From assembly GCA_027071965.1 (NCBI GenBank), contig JALSYJ010000201.1, forward strand, positions 1 through 5,108: DNA of 5,108 nt, in the 5' to 3' direction. How positions within the stretch are numbered: the first letter of the stretch is position 1; each line of letters begins with the position of its first letter. Below, in pieces: positions 1-5,108 of the stretch. Source of the stretch: Robiginitomaculum sp. (GTDB lineage: Bacteria > Pseudomonadota > Alphaproteobacteria > Caulobacterales > Maricaulaceae). The notes under the pieces are model-generated. The model did not search any database. It worked only from the letters and a program-made list of their open reading frames with translations, and was not told the origin of the DNA. The translations under genes were made by a program, and so were the position numbers.

Positions 1-1188
1 GCCCCAGTGGATTTTGAGTTGAAACAGGTAAAACGTCTAACCGGGTTAAATTTAGATGAGAGCCAAATCCGCAATATTCTACAGCTGCTTGGTTTTGAAT
101 GTGCGCAGGTTAAAAACGGCCACATGCTGGTCAATATACCAAGCTGGCGCCGTGATGTAACCGGTGCTGCCGATCTGGTTGAGGAAGTGGTTCGCATTCA
201 CGGGTTTGATAAATTACCAGCCCAGTCCTTAACCCGTCTGCCCGGACAATTACCACCAAAACCGGCTTTGGCCCAGCGCCAGGCTCATGCCATGCGTTAT
301 GCGCTGGCAGGTCTTGGGTTTAATGAATGTGTCACCTGGTCATTTTGTGATCAAAAGCATGCCAAAGCTTTTTGCGGCGGCAGTGATGAATTGGTATTGG
401 CCAATCCAATCAGTTCAGAACTGGACTGCATGCGGCCATCAATTTTGATCCATTTATTACTGGCAGCCCAGCGTAATAGCGATCATGGCCAGCAAAACCT
501 GTCCTTGTTCGAGGTCGGGCCGGTATATAAAGGTGATGCTCCTGAAGATCAGCTTTTGTGTGCCGCAGGAATTATTACCGCCGGAACAATCCGCCATTGG
601 CAGGGCAATAGCAAGGCTGATGTGTTTACGGCCAAAGATGCTGCCTTAAAGGCCTTGAGCGCTGCCGGGGCCGGGGTGCAAAACCTGCAAACCTATACTG
701 ATACATCCAGCTATTGGCACCCGGGTAGATCGGGTGCCTTGCGGCTGGGGCCAAAAAACACTTTGGCCGAATTTGGCGAATTGCATCCAGCAGCACTAAA
801 GGCCTTAAAAGTGGACGGGCCGGCATATGGTTTTGAAATATGGCCGACAAACATTCCGCCTGCGCGCAAAAACAAGATCAGCCGTCCGGCTTTGCTGCGC
901 CATGATTTGCTGGCTGTGTCCCGTGACTTTGCCTTTGTGGTTCCGGAAAGTGTTAGTGCACAGGAGCTGGTGCGCAGCGCCCGGGGTGCTGATAAGAAGC
1001 TGATCTGCGATGTGCAGGTTTTTGACATATATGCAGGCAAAGGCATCGAGGATGGTTTTAAGTCGGTGGCCATCGAAGTACAGTTGCAACCCCTTGATCA
1101 CACTTTGACCGATACGGAAATAGATGCGGTTTCAAAGAAAATAATTGCCAAGGTTGAAGGTGCTACCAAGGGGTTTTTAAGGACTTGA
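1..1188 (+). CDS. pheT: Phenylalanyl-tRNA synthetase beta subunit, C-terminal half (5' partial)
   Basis: This is the C-terminal 395 residues of the beta chain of the alpha2-beta2 enzyme that charges tRNA-Phe in the cytoplasm. The reading frame is open from base 1, so the GTG at base 7 is internal and not a start. The family is about 800 residues long, so roughly half is missing, including the N-terminal tRNA-binding and B3/B4 editing domains. Numbering from the window start, residues about 5-70 form the B5 domain, with NIPSWRRDV at 45-53 and DLVEEVVRIHGFD at 58-70. Residues about 80-290 are the catalytic-like core, with ANPISSELDCMRPS and the LFEVGPVY strand. Residues about 300-394 are the FDX-ACB anticodon-binding domain, starting at RHDLLAVSRDFAFV. 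The stop TGA overlaps the next gene by 4 bp, which suggests translational coupling. Identification is firm; only the missing 5' part limits it. Confidence 0.96.
   Translation, partial: APVDFELKQVKRLTGLNLDESQIRNILQLLGFECAQVKNGHMLVNIPSWRRDVTGAADLVEEVVRIHGFDKLPAQSLTRLPGQLPPKPALAQRQAHAMRYALAGLGFNECVTWSFCDQKHAKAFCGGSDELVLANPISSELDCMRPSILIHLLLAAQRNSDHGQQNLSLFEVGPVYKGDAPEDQLLCAAGIITAGTIRHWQGNSKADVFTAKDAALKALSAAGAGVQNLQTYTDTSSYWHPGRSGALRLGPKNTLAEFGELHPAALKALKVDGPAYGFEIWPTNIPPARKNKISRPALLRHDLLAVSRDFAFVVPESVSAQELVRSARGADKKLICDVQVFDIYAGKGIEDGFKSVAIEVQLQPLDHTLTDTEIDAVSKKIIAKVEGATKGFLRT
1179..1188 (+). promoter_or_regulatory. pheT stop / nucleotidyltransferase start overlap
   Basis: The TTGA at 1185-1188 holds both the proposed TTG start of the downstream gene and the pheT TGA stop. 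An AAGGA sequence lies at 1179-1183, too close to that TTG to be an ordinary ribosome-binding site. It would be 13 bases from a second in-frame TTG at 1197. Either start implies initiation by ribosomes ending pheT. No in-frame ATG occurs before the conserved region begins, so a TTG start is the inference. Confidence 0.45.
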
Positions 1189-1832
1189 GCAGGGATTTGC
1201 ATCTAAAACTTGCAAAGTCACCACCAGCAGAACAGGAACAGGCCCTGCTGGAGTTTGTGCTGGATAATCCAGTAAACACTGAAATCCTAAGGCGTATTCC
1301 TGATCTGCCTTTGCCGCAGGGCATGCTGGTATCGGGGTGTTTGTATCAAAGTGTATGGAATGGTCTGTTAGGGCATGATCCCAAACGCGGCATTCTTGAT
1401 TATGATCTGGCCTATTTTGATGACAGTGATCTGTCCTATGAAGCTGAAGACAGAATAATAAAAACCTGTGCTGTTGCCTTTGCGGATATGGACGCAGACA
1501 TAGAGGTGCGCAATCAAGCACGTGTGCATCTTTGGTTCAAAGATCATTTTGGACTTGATTACGCGCCACTTACCAATGCGGCCCACGCCTTGTCGCGCTA
1601 TATGTCGCCATGCAATGCGGTGGCTGTTGAACCGGATGCTTATGGTAATTTTACAATCCATGCACCGTTTGGTTTTGACGATATCTTTGGGTTTGTGGTG
1701 CGACCAAAAGCCGATGGCACGCAAATCTCCACCAGCTCTTACACCAAAAAAACCACACGCATGAAAACCCTGTGGCCGGAATTAACAATTGTACCTTTGG
1801 CTCCTGATACTCAACACTCCAAATGGGTATAG
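1185..1832 (+). CDS. Nucleotidyltransferase family protein (DUF925 / NTP_transf_6 type)
   Basis: This is a 215-residue soluble protein with no signal peptide or membrane segment. The pattern VSGCLYQSVWN (49-59) followed by ILDYDLAYFD (70-79) matches the NTP_transf_6 family, a branch of the polymerase-beta-like nucleotidyltransferase fold. The D72-x-D74 pair is the likely metal-binding motif. IEVRNQARVHLWF (106-118), the segment around APFGFDDIFGFVVRP, and a C-terminal KTLWPELTIVPL are also typical of the family. Homologues are about 190-210 residues, so the protein looks complete. The substrate is unknown for the family; transfer of a nucleotide to RNA, protein or a small molecule is inferred from the fold only. 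The TTG start overlaps the pheT stop; a second TTG at 1197 would shorten the protein by four residues. It lies between pheT and the deacetylase gene, 4 bp from the latter, so the three are probably one transcript. Confidence 0.85.
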   Translation: MSRDLHLKLAKSPPAEQEQALLEFVLDNPVNTEILRRIPDLPLPQGMLVSGCLYQSVWNGLLGHDPKRGILDYDLAYFDDSDLSYEAEDRIIKTCAVAFADMDADIEVRNQARVHLWFKDHFGLDYAPLTNAAHALSRYMSPCNAVAVEPDAYGNFTIHAPFGFDDIFGFVVRPKADGTQISTSSYTKKTTRMKTLWPELTIVPLAPDTQHSKWV

Positions 1833-1836
1833 AGCG

Positions 1837-2973
1837 ATGAAATCAACGAAAATGCCTGCGCTTTTCATTACCAGCCCAGTTTTTTCAAGTGCGGCATGTG
1901 GCAGCAATCACCCTTTAGCCATTTCTCGGCACAGCACAGTGGTTTCATTGTGCAAAATATTTGGCTGGCTGCCACCTTCTGTGATGCGTATTGCCAAAGC
2001 TGCAAGCACGCAGACTTTGCAAGAGTTTCATGACCCTGATTATATTGCCGCATTTCAGCAGGTTTGCGAAAGCGGAAAAGTCAGCGCCCATATTCGCCAG
2101 AAATACCAACTGGGAACAATGGAAAACCCCATATTTACCGGCCTGTTTGAACGAGCAGCAACTACGGTTGGCGGCTCTATATTAGCCGCAAAATTGGCGA
2201 TAAAGGGCCATGTGGTCTATCACCCTGCTGGTGGTACACATCATGGCCGCGCCGACAAAGCTTCCGGCTTTTGTTATTTTAATGATCCTGTTTTTGCGAT
2301 TGGGGCCTTACTTGCTGGCGGCAAAAACCGGGTGGCCTATATTGATCTGGATGCCCATCATGGTGACGGCGTTGAAGATGCGTTTTTGGCCGATTCTCGC
2401 GTGCTGACCGTCTCCATTCACGAAGAAAACCGATGGCCATATAGCGGTGCATTAGAGGATACTGGGTCGGACGACACCACTTGTAATTTACCCGTACCAA
2501 AGGGGATAAATGACACGGAACTGGGTTTTTTGATGCAAAAGATTGTATTGCCATTGCTGCATGAATTTGGGCCTGAGGCTGTGGTTATCACTTGCGGTGC
2601 TGATGCCCTGGCCAAAGACCCTCTATCTGGCATGCAACTTAGTAATATTGCTCTTTGGAAAGCAGTTAAACAGCTTGTGGAGCTGGTGCCAGGGGCCATT
2701 GTGCTCGGCGGCGGTGGATATAATCCGTGGACAGTGGCCCGTTGCTGGGCCGGATTGTGGGGCGTGCTCAGCCAACAAACATTGCCAGGAACCCTGCCCC
2801 CATCTGCGCGTCATTTGCTTGGTGAACTGCAATGCGATCTTATTGATGAAGACGAGATTGAGCCGCAATGGCTAACTCATTTGCAAGATCAACCAAATGA
2901 GGGTTTGGTACGCGAATATTTTAAGCAATTATGCAAGCACAATAATTCACCCAATAATCAGGTTCTGACCTAA
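1837..2973 (+). CDS. Histone deacetylase family protein (class I-like, AcuC-type amidohydrolase)
   Basis: This is a 378-residue zinc-dependent deacetylase of the arginase/deacetylase fold, predicted to be cytoplasmic. All active-site elements of the family are visible: the charge-relay histidines H135-H136 in GGTHHGR, zinc ligands D172 and H174 in DLDAHHGDGVE, zinc ligand D256 in TCGADALAKDP, and the catalytic Tyr Y295 in GGGGYNPWTVARCW. ENPIFTGLFE upstream is the equivalent of the substrate-loop region in class I enzymes. Length and pattern resemble Bacillus AcuC, which deacetylates acetyl-CoA synthetase. The substrate here is not shown; an acetyl-lysine protein or a small acetylated amine are both possible. 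I chose ATG 1837 because it follows the preceding stop by 4 bp and precedes the conserved ALFITSPVF strand; the frame is open further upstream, but that part lies inside the previous gene. ATG 1852 is an alternative start. The enzyme appears intact and active. Confidence 0.92.
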   Translation: MKSTKMPALFITSPVFSSAACGSNHPLAISRHSTVVSLCKIFGWLPPSVMRIAKAASTQTLQEFHDPDYIAAFQQVCESGKVSAHIRQKYQLGTMENPIFTGLFERAATTVGGSILAAKLAIKGHVVYHPAGGTHHGRADKASGFCYFNDPVFAIGALLAGGKNRVAYIDLDAHHGDGVEDAFLADSRVLTVSIHEENRWPYSGALEDTGSDDTTCNLPVPKGINDTELGFLMQKIVLPLLHEFGPEAVVITCGADALAKDPLSGMQLSNIALWKAVKQLVELVPGAIVLGGGGYNPWTVARCWAGLWGVLSQQTLPGTLPPSARHLLGELQCDLIDEDEIEPQWLTHLQDQPNEGLVREYFKQLCKHNNSPNNQVLT

Positions 2974-2980
2974 ATCATTT

Positions 2981-3009
2981 TTGTTCAGGTATCTAGAATT
3001 TGCTATAGA
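2981..3009 (+). promoter_or_regulatory. Candidate promoter with extended -10 after the deacetylase gene
   Basis: TTGTTC (2981-2986) and TATAGA (3004-3009) are separated by exactly 17 bases, and a TG at 3001-3002 gives an extended -10 element. The -35 box is only half-matched. Transcription would start near 3016 and run into the structured region before rpsU, with no protein gene downstream on this strand until 3589. This is pattern matching only; AT-rich intergenic DNA often yields such hits. Confidence 0.3.
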
Positions 3010-3015
3010 CTTTTG

Positions 3016-3180
3016 TTTTGTCGCATTTCTGGCCGCAAAAATCCGTCCTCAAGTAGCCGCTAGGCGATAGCAGGCCGTAATCCTTAACAGCACTGCAAGT
3101 GAAAAGAAATCCGGATGGGAAGCGATTGCGAGAATCGCTAAACCCATAATAGATCAGTTTGGAACCTGATGATTGGTAAT
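3016..3180 (+). ncRNA. Possible structured small RNA between convergent genes
   Basis: No protein-coding frame of note covers this stretch, yet it holds several stem-loops in a row. GCCGCTA (3056-3062) pairs with TAGC-a-GGC (3068-3075). CACT and AGTG (3091-3101) pair around GCA. A long two-part stem lies at 3115-3147, and ATCAG (3153-3157) pairs with CTGAT (3166-3170). A promoter-like motif lies just upstream on the same strand. I do not recognise it as SRP RNA, tmRNA, RNase P RNA or a tRNA, and could not confirm a 6S-type fold. The boundaries are guesses. It could equally be the 3' untranslated regions of the deacetylase gene and rpsU. Confidence 0.2.
3115..3147. repeat. Near-perfect inverted repeat (two-part hairpin)
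   Basis: ATGGG-a-AGCGATT (3115-3127) is complementary to AATCGCT-aaa-CCCAT (3133-3147) around a GCGAG loop, giving 12 paired bases with a 1/3 internal loop. On the minus strand the hairpin lies 35 bases past the rpsU stop and is followed, after CCGG, by the T-rich ATTTCTTTTC. It may therefore end rpsU transcription, though the gap before the T-rich stretch is unusual. On the plus strand no T run follows. Confidence 0.55.
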
Positions 3181-3181
3181 T

Positions 3182-3412
3182 TTAAGCCTTAACCGGTTTT
3201 CCCGGTAGCAGACCCTCGCGCACGGCACGTTTGCGCGCCAGCTTGCGAGCGCGGCGCAGAGCTTCGGCCTTTTGACGAACCCGTCTCTCTGATGGCTTTT
3301 CGTAATAATTGCGACGTTTCATTTCGCGAAAAGTACCTTCGCGTTGCATCTTTTTCTTCAGGGCTTTAAGTGCCTGATCGACATTGTTGTCGCGTACATA
3401 AATCTGAACGAT
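3182..3412 (-). CDS. rpsU: Small ribosomal subunit protein S21, apparent ATC start
   Basis: This is a 76-residue basic protein of the 30S subunit, which sits near the 3' end of 16S rRNA and helps mRNA binding at initiation. VQIYVRDNNVDQALKALKKK at residues 2-21, REMKRRNYYEKPSERR and an Arg/Lys-rich C-terminal half are classic S21. The extra LLPGKPVKA tail fits alphaproteobacterial forms. Relatives begin MVQI; here the aligned Met codon is ATC (3410-3412 on the complement), preceded at 8 bases by a perfect GGAGG. No in-frame ATG exists nearby: the next one upstream, at 3520, would add 36 non-homologous residues, and an in-frame TTG at 3425-3427 overlaps the ribosome-binding site. An AUC start, or a G-to-C change or read error in ATG, is therefore implied. 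The gene is divergent from the COQ9 gene and convergent with the deacetylase gene. Confidence 0.95.
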   Translation of the reverse strand: MVQIYVRDNNVDQALKALKKKMQREGTFREMKRRNYYEKPSERRVRQKAEALRRARKLARKRAVREGLLPGKPVKA

Positions 3413-3420
3413 GGGACCGT

Positions 3421-3425
3421 CCTCC
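3421..3425 (-). promoter_or_regulatory. rpsU ribosome-binding site GGAGG
   Basis: A perfect GGAGG on the minus strand lies 8 bases before the ATC codon that aligns with the normal S21 initiator Met. This spacing fixes the start there rather than at upstream TTG or ATG codons, since the upstream TTG at 3425-3427 shares a base with the site itself. Confidence 0.75.
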
Positions 3426-3454
3426 AATCTGGTTTTGAGCAATCTGGCTTTTGG
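3425..3454. repeat. 15-bp tandem direct repeat in the rpsU leader
   Basis: CAATCTGGTTTTGAG (3425-3439) and CAATCTGGCTTTTGG (3440-3454) stand head to tail and match at 12 of 15 positions. In rpsU sense they lie directly before GGAGG, the inner copy sharing one base with it. The position would suit a leader-binding regulator or a simple duplication; there is no direct evidence for either. Confidence 0.5.
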
Positions 3455-3472
3455 CAAATATGCCCACGAGCC

Positions 3473-3485
3473 TGCGCCCGGCGCA
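3473..3485. repeat. Short GC-rich palindrome in the rpsU leader
   Basis: TGCGCC and GGCGCA flank a single C, giving two perfect 6-base arms. It lies about 60 bases before the rpsU start. As DNA it could be an operator. As RNA the arms are too close for the full stem to form, so only four or five pairs would be possible. Confidence 0.4.
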
Positions 3486-3527
3486 ATAGAGGGCGGGGGA
3501 TACCAAAACGCCGCACACATGTCTAGC

Positions 3528-3555
3528 GCGACAAGCCGTATTTTTGTGATAAAAT
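3528..3555 (+). promoter_or_regulatory. Candidate promoter for the COQ9-family gene
   Basis: GCGACA (3528-3533) and TAAAAT (3550-3555) are 16 bases apart, with TG at 3547-3548 making an extended -10 element (TGa before TAAAAT). Transcription would begin near 3562, leaving a leader of about 27 bases with an AAGG at 3578-3581, 7 bases before the ATG. The -10 is good and the -35 moderate. This is the best plus-strand candidate in the divergent region. Confidence 0.4.
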
Positions 3556-3570
3556 GCGCAAACCAGAGCC

Positions 3571-3576
3571 ATTATA
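3571..3576 (-). promoter_or_regulatory. Candidate rpsU -10 element (TATAAT)
   Basis: The complement of 3571-3576 is a perfect TATAAT. Transcription would start near 3564 and leave a leader of about 150 bases before rpsU, containing the palindrome and the direct repeat. No good -35 is seen at 16-18 bases. A weaker alternative, TTGCGC with an 18-base spacer to CATATT, lies closer to rpsU around 3457-3486. If both the plus- and minus-strand assignments hold, the two start points nearly coincide and the polymerases would exclude each other. Confidence 0.3.
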
Positions 3577-3588
3577 CAAGGTTTTACA

Positions 3589-4263
3589 ATGGAATTCGCC
3601 GAATCACAGCCGCATCTTGATGCTATTCGAGAAAAATTACTGCCTATAATGTTGGAAAATGCCGCTTTTGACGGCTGGACAGAGGCCGGGCTGAAAGCTG
3701 CTGCCAAACAGGCCGAACTGCATCCGGGGCAGGTGGAGCTGGCCCTGCCCAGGGGCTGTGTTGATCTGATTGCCTATTGGGCCGGATATACCGATCAGAT
3801 AATGCTTAAAAACTGGCAACAGAATAAAAAAGATATGCGTATTCGCGACAAGGCAATTTTTCTTGTTCGCACTCGCATTGAAGCCATCGGCGCAGAAAAC
3901 CGTGAGGCGGCATCCAGAGCACTGGCCCGATTGAGCGCACCTGATTGTTTGGGAGAAACATTGCGTCTTGGATGGCGCACATCTGATGCCATGTGGCGGG
4001 CAATGAATGATCAGAGCATGGATATCAACTATTACTCCAAGCGCACTATTCTGGCCGCAGTTTTTGCCTCAACTCTTGCGGTTTGGCTGCAAGGTGATGA
4101 TGACAAGACATGGGAGTTTCTGGATCGGCGCATTGGCAATGTCATGCAGTTTGAAAGCTGGAAGATGAAGGTTAAGAAATCTTCGGCTAATTGGCCAAAA
4201 CCGGAAAAAATCCTGAGCAGGCTACGCTACGGCCGAGGCCGGGCCCGGCCACGAAGAATGTAA
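3589..4263 (+). CDS. COQ9 family protein (ubiquinone biosynthesis; rpsU-divergent family)
   Basis: This 224-residue protein belongs to the COQ9 family, whose eukaryotic members bind lipid and help COQ7 hydroxylate demethoxyubiquinone. Family signatures are GWTEAGLKAAA (29-39) in a TetR/FadR-like N-terminal helical region, DKAIFLVRTRIEA (87-99), LSAPDCLGETLRLGWRTSDAMWRAMND (115-141), the central DINYYSKRTILAAVFASTLAVWLQ (145-168), and FLDRRIGNVMQFE (177-189). NYYSKR corresponds to the NWYxxR segment of mitochondrial COQ9, a surface patch tied to COQ7 contact. The C-terminus ends in a basic Arg-rich tail that could favour membrane contact. The ATG has AAGG 7 bases upstream. The gene is divergent from rpsU, the arrangement for which the bacterial family was named. 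The role in ubiquinone synthesis is inferred from the family; no COQ7 gene is in the window. Confidence 0.93.
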   Translation: MEFAESQPHLDAIREKLLPIMLENAAFDGWTEAGLKAAAKQAELHPGQVELALPRGCVDLIAYWAGYTDQIMLKNWQQNKKDMRIRDKAIFLVRTRIEAIGAENREAASRALARLSAPDCLGETLRLGWRTSDAMWRAMNDQSMDINYYSKRTILAAVFASTLAVWLQGDDDKTWEFLDRRIGNVMQFESWKMKVKKSSANWPKPEKILSRLRYGRGRARPRRM

Positions 4264-4269
4264 TTTTTC

Positions 4270-4285
4270 AGTCCTGATCAGGACT
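4270..4285. terminator. Palindromic hairpin between convergent COQ9-family gene and purK
   Basis: AGTCCTGATCAGGACT is a perfect 16-bp palindrome (six-pair stem with a GATC loop) that nearly fills the 22-bp gap between the two stop codons. On the plus strand TTTATT follows, a weak T-run that fits a factor-independent terminator for the COQ9-family gene. On the minus strand A-rich sequence follows, so purK would gain less from it. The stem is short, so termination strength is uncertain. Confidence 0.45.
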
Positions 4286-5108
4286 TTATTGCCATTTAAC
4301 CGCATGGCCCATTTTGCGACCGGGCTGTTTTTCGGATTTACCATAATCGCAAACCTGCCAGCCTGTATTTTGCAATGCTTCTGCCTGCAGAATATCTGCG
4401 CCGATCAGATTTTGCATTTTAGCGTAACTGGCGCACTTTGGTTGTGGCATATCCATTGCCAGAACCGCACGAATATGCATCTCAAACTGATCAGGACAGG
4501 CCCCGCCGCGCGTCCAGTGCCCAGAATTATGAACCCGTGGTGCTATTTCATTTACCAATAATTCTCCATTGGCGGTTTCAAAAAACTCTACTGCCAAAAC
4601 ACCAATATAACCTAGTGTATCAATAATTTTACGAGTAATCACAATGGCCGTTTCCGCAACTTCAGCAGAACAGTTTGCCGGTATGGATGATTGGCGCAAA
4701 ATTCCAGATTCATGCACATTTTCGGTTACAGGGAATGCCACAAACTCTCCCTTGTAATTGCATGCTGCAATCACCGAGACCTCTCGCACAAATGGCACCA
4801 CCTCCTCCAGCACCGCCGGATGATGGTGAATGAGATCAAAGGCCGCTTCAGCCTTCTTTTCCTCACATATCCAGGTCTGACCCTTGCCGTCATAACCAAA
4901 ATGCCGAGTTTTCAATACTGCCGGCAGACCAACGGCCTCCATAGCCGGGCCCAGATCAGAAACCTTGTCAATCCGGGCGAATCTTGCCAGCGGAATATGA
5001 TTGGCCTGTAAAAACTGCTTTTCTGTCAGCCGGTCCTGCACAATTGCCAGTATTTTTGCCCCGGGATCTACAATATGATTTGCGTTTTGCAGGGCAAACA
5101 AGGAACGC
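4286..5108 (-). CDS. purK: N5-carboxyaminoimidazole ribonucleotide synthase, C-terminal part (5' partial)
   Basis: This is the ATPase subunit of the two-step carboxylation in purine synthesis: it joins bicarbonate to AIR using ATP, and the product passes to PurE. The frame stays open to the window edge, so the TTG at 5101 is not a start. The visible 273 residues compare with about 355 for the family, so 80-90 N-terminal residues, including most of the Rossmann-like domain, are missing. ATP-grasp signatures, counted from the window edge, are QDRLTEKQFL (24-33), AVLKTRHFGYDGKGQ (63-77), LEEVVPFVREVSVI (100-113), the metal-binding VEFFETANGELLVNEIAP (173-190), and RVHNSGHWT (191-199). The C-terminal PGRKMGH (262-268) is typical of PurK, so the 3' end is complete. 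CPDQFE replaces the more usual CxTSQFE. purE is probably upstream, outside the window. The gene is convergent with the COQ9-family gene. Confidence 0.95.
   Translation of the reverse strand, partial: RSLFALQNANHIVDPGAKILAIVQDRLTEKQFLQANHIPLARFARIDKVSDLGPAMEAVGLPAVLKTRHFGYDGKGQTWICEEKKAEAAFDLIHHHPAVLEEVVPFVREVSVIAACNYKGEFVAFPVTENVHESGILRQSSIPANCSAEVAETAIVITRKIIDTLGYIGVLAVEFFETANGELLVNEIAPRVHNSGHWTRGGACPDQFEMHIRAVLAMDMPQPKCASYAKMQNLIGADILQAEALQNTGWQVCDYGKSEKQPGRKMGHAVKWQ

Noticed and set aside
711..1101. Overlapping minus-strand open frames opposite pheT
   Set aside because: They lie antisense to the conserved FDX-ACB region of pheT and show no recognisable protein features.
1368..1724. Long minus-strand open frame (118 residues) opposite the nucleotidyltransferase gene
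   Set aside because: It is a shadow of the real gene on the other strand; composition is unlike a protein family and there is no start context.
2960..2982. Possible terminator AGGT-tctg-ACCT followed by a T-rich stretch at the end of the deacetylase gene
   Set aside because: A four-pair stem overlapping the stop codon, with the T run seven bases away, is too weak to call.
3115..3141. Tiny plus-strand frame ATG...TAA encoding eight residues (MGSDCENR)
   Set aside because: It has no clear ribosome-binding site, lies entirely within the inverted repeat and is too short to support on sequence alone.
3153..3170. Stem ATCAG/CTGAT with GTTTGGAACC-like loop as a tRNA T-arm
   Set aside because: There is no cloverleaf, acceptor stem or GGTTCRA-type T-loop around it, so it is only a short hairpin.
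3413..3520. N-terminal extension of S21 from the ATG at 3520 (36 extra residues)
   Set aside because: The extension is Pro/Trp-rich, unlike any part of S21, and has no good ribosome-binding site. The GGAGG is instead placed for the ATC at 3412.
5099..5101. TTG as the start of purK
   Set aside because: The frame continues open upstream to the window edge, and the family needs about 80-90 more N-terminal residues.

Overview
The window looks like core-genome DNA from an alphaproteobacterium of moderate GC. The strongest clue is the rpsU / COQ9-family pair transcribed divergently. This layout is typical of Alphaproteobacteria, where the COQ9 family was once named after its position next to rpsU. 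The S21 sequence, with its long basic C-terminal tail, also fits that class. I see no transposase, integrase, phage gene, CRISPR array, tRNA or rRNA.

Layout. Positions 1-2973 (+) hold a tightly packed three-gene run. It begins with the C-terminal half of pheT (phenylalanyl-tRNA synthetase beta chain, cut by the window start), followed by a nucleotidyltransferase-fold protein of the DUF925/NTP_transf_6 type that overlaps pheT by 4 bp, and then a class I-like histone deacetylase family (AcuC-type) amidohydrolase 4 bp further on. Positions 2974-3181 are non-coding, lie between convergent genes, and contain a promoter-like motif and several inverted repeats. Positions 3182-3412 (-) hold rpsU (ribosomal protein S21), whose start codon appears to be ATC. 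Positions 3413-3588 are the divergent control region shared by rpsU and the COQ9 gene, with a short direct repeat, a small palindrome and -10-like elements on both strands. Positions 3589-4263 (+) hold the COQ9-family ubiquinone biosynthesis gene. A 22-bp gap holding a palindromic hairpin separates it from purK (4286-5108, -), which is cut by the window end.

Functionally the genes are mostly housekeeping: translation (pheT, rpsU), ubiquinone synthesis (COQ9) and purine synthesis (purK). The nucleotidyltransferase and the deacetylase are the least defined. Their packing behind pheT suggests co-transcription, but not necessarily a shared pathway.

The points most worth a second look are the apparent non-AUG (ATC) start of rpsU with an ideal ribosome-binding site, and the structured 2974-3181 intergenic region, which could encode a small RNA or act as a two-sided terminator. 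I found no convincing evidence of a wholly new system.
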